DNA of 15,137 nt from JAFDVL01 sp043736395. GTDB taxonomy: Bacteria; Acidobacteriota; Blastocatellia; RBC074. The stretch is taken from contig JAYTCQ010000061.1 in NCBI GenBank assembly GCA_043736395.1, positions 1-15,137 of the forward strand. Reading direction: 5' to 3'. Below are positions 14,880-15,137 of the stretch, piece after piece. Position 1 is the stretch's first letter. Each line of letters opens with the position of its first letter. The position numbers were made by a program, and so were the translations under genes. The notes under the pieces are model-generated. The model was given only the letters and a program-made list of their open reading frames with translations, searched no databases and was not told the DNA's origin.

Positions 14880-15137
14880 TTTTAATTTTTCCGTCGGCGT
14901 AAAACGGAATTTATTATTTCTCTGAAATCAGAATGCGCGTGAACCATTGTGAGAGCCCATCCAGATTTTTTTTGAGATAATTTCAGCGGAATAATAACAC
15001 AGCAATAATTAGATTAGCAAGATTTGTTTTTAACCAATCGTATCGCCTCAGTGAAAAGTTGAAGGAAGGAGTCATTGGACATTTGTAGGAGAAGTGAAAT
15101 ATCAAGCAGAAAAAAGCAAAGAGTATGGGGGCAACCT

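Larger units (their letters stand above)
14655..15137. other. Long gene-poor region: leader of the large surface gene and right edge
   Basis: These 483 bases contain the ribosome-binding site of the large gene and an AT-rich stretch (about 14840-15060) likely to hold its promoter. No tRNA, recognised riboswitch or convincing ORF was found. Near the right edge a minus-strand frame stays open from the edge to a TAA around 15018 (last residues SFLQLFTEAIRLVKNKSC); it could be the tail of a gene outside the window, but another frame there is also open, so no CDS is called. Confidence 0.5.

Noticed and set aside
15018..15137. Partial gene entering from the right edge on the minus strand
   Set aside because: Two frames are open over this short AT-rich stretch, and neither gives a recognisable tail.
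1..15137. CRISPR array, insertion sequence, prophage or defence locus
   Set aside because: No regularly spaced repeats, transposase, integrase, or nuclease/toxin-like ORFs were seen.

Overview
The window reads like a piece of chromosome from a Gram-negative-type bacterium of moderate G+C. Hand counts of single 60-base lines range from about 28% to 65%. An exported TPR protein sits beside a TonB-type protein, there is a SpoIIE phosphatase with a jelly-roll/7TM sensor, and there is a very large secreted multi-Ig protein. Together these suggest Acidobacteriota, possibly Blastocatellia. That assignment is inferred from gene content and style; there is no rRNA or other marker gene to prove it.

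Left part (1-2700): a perfect 32-bp-arm inverted repeat at the very edge, a tiny minus-strand CxxC zinc-ribbon ORF, then on the plus strand an exported CE7-type acetyl-xylan esterase and a PhyH-type Fe(II)/2-oxoglutarate dioxygenase. Middle (2900-5300): an AT-rich two-gene unit encoding a family 2 glycosyltransferase and an exported FG-GAP/VCBS calcium-repeat protein, closed by a hairpin terminator. Next (5400-8300): a membrane SpoIIE/PP2C phosphatase, an acyl-carrier-protein phosphodiesterase (AcpH family), and tRNA-Glu(UUC) with its own strong terminator.

Right part (8400-14654): an exported FlgO/TolB-like plus TPR protein is followed by a TonB/TolA-like envelope protein with an additional C-terminal domain; these two probably form an operon. 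They converge on a 1146-residue exported minus-strand protein built from two copies of an unrecognised ~275-residue module, then PKD, HYR, Ig-like, a Gly-rich linker, PKD and an IPT/TIG-like end. A perfect 32-bp palindrome lies between the convergent genes. The last ~480 bases hold the leader of the large gene and no supported gene.

Most products act in the envelope: export signals are visible on the esterase, the FG-GAP protein, the TPR protein, the large Ig protein and the phosphatase sensor. No phage, transposase, CRISPR or toxin-antitoxin genes were seen. The best candidates for undescribed biology are the duplicated N-terminal module of the large surface protein, the TPR/TonB-like pair, and the edge palindrome with its neighbouring mini zinc ribbon. 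None of these is demonstrated as a system by sequence alone.
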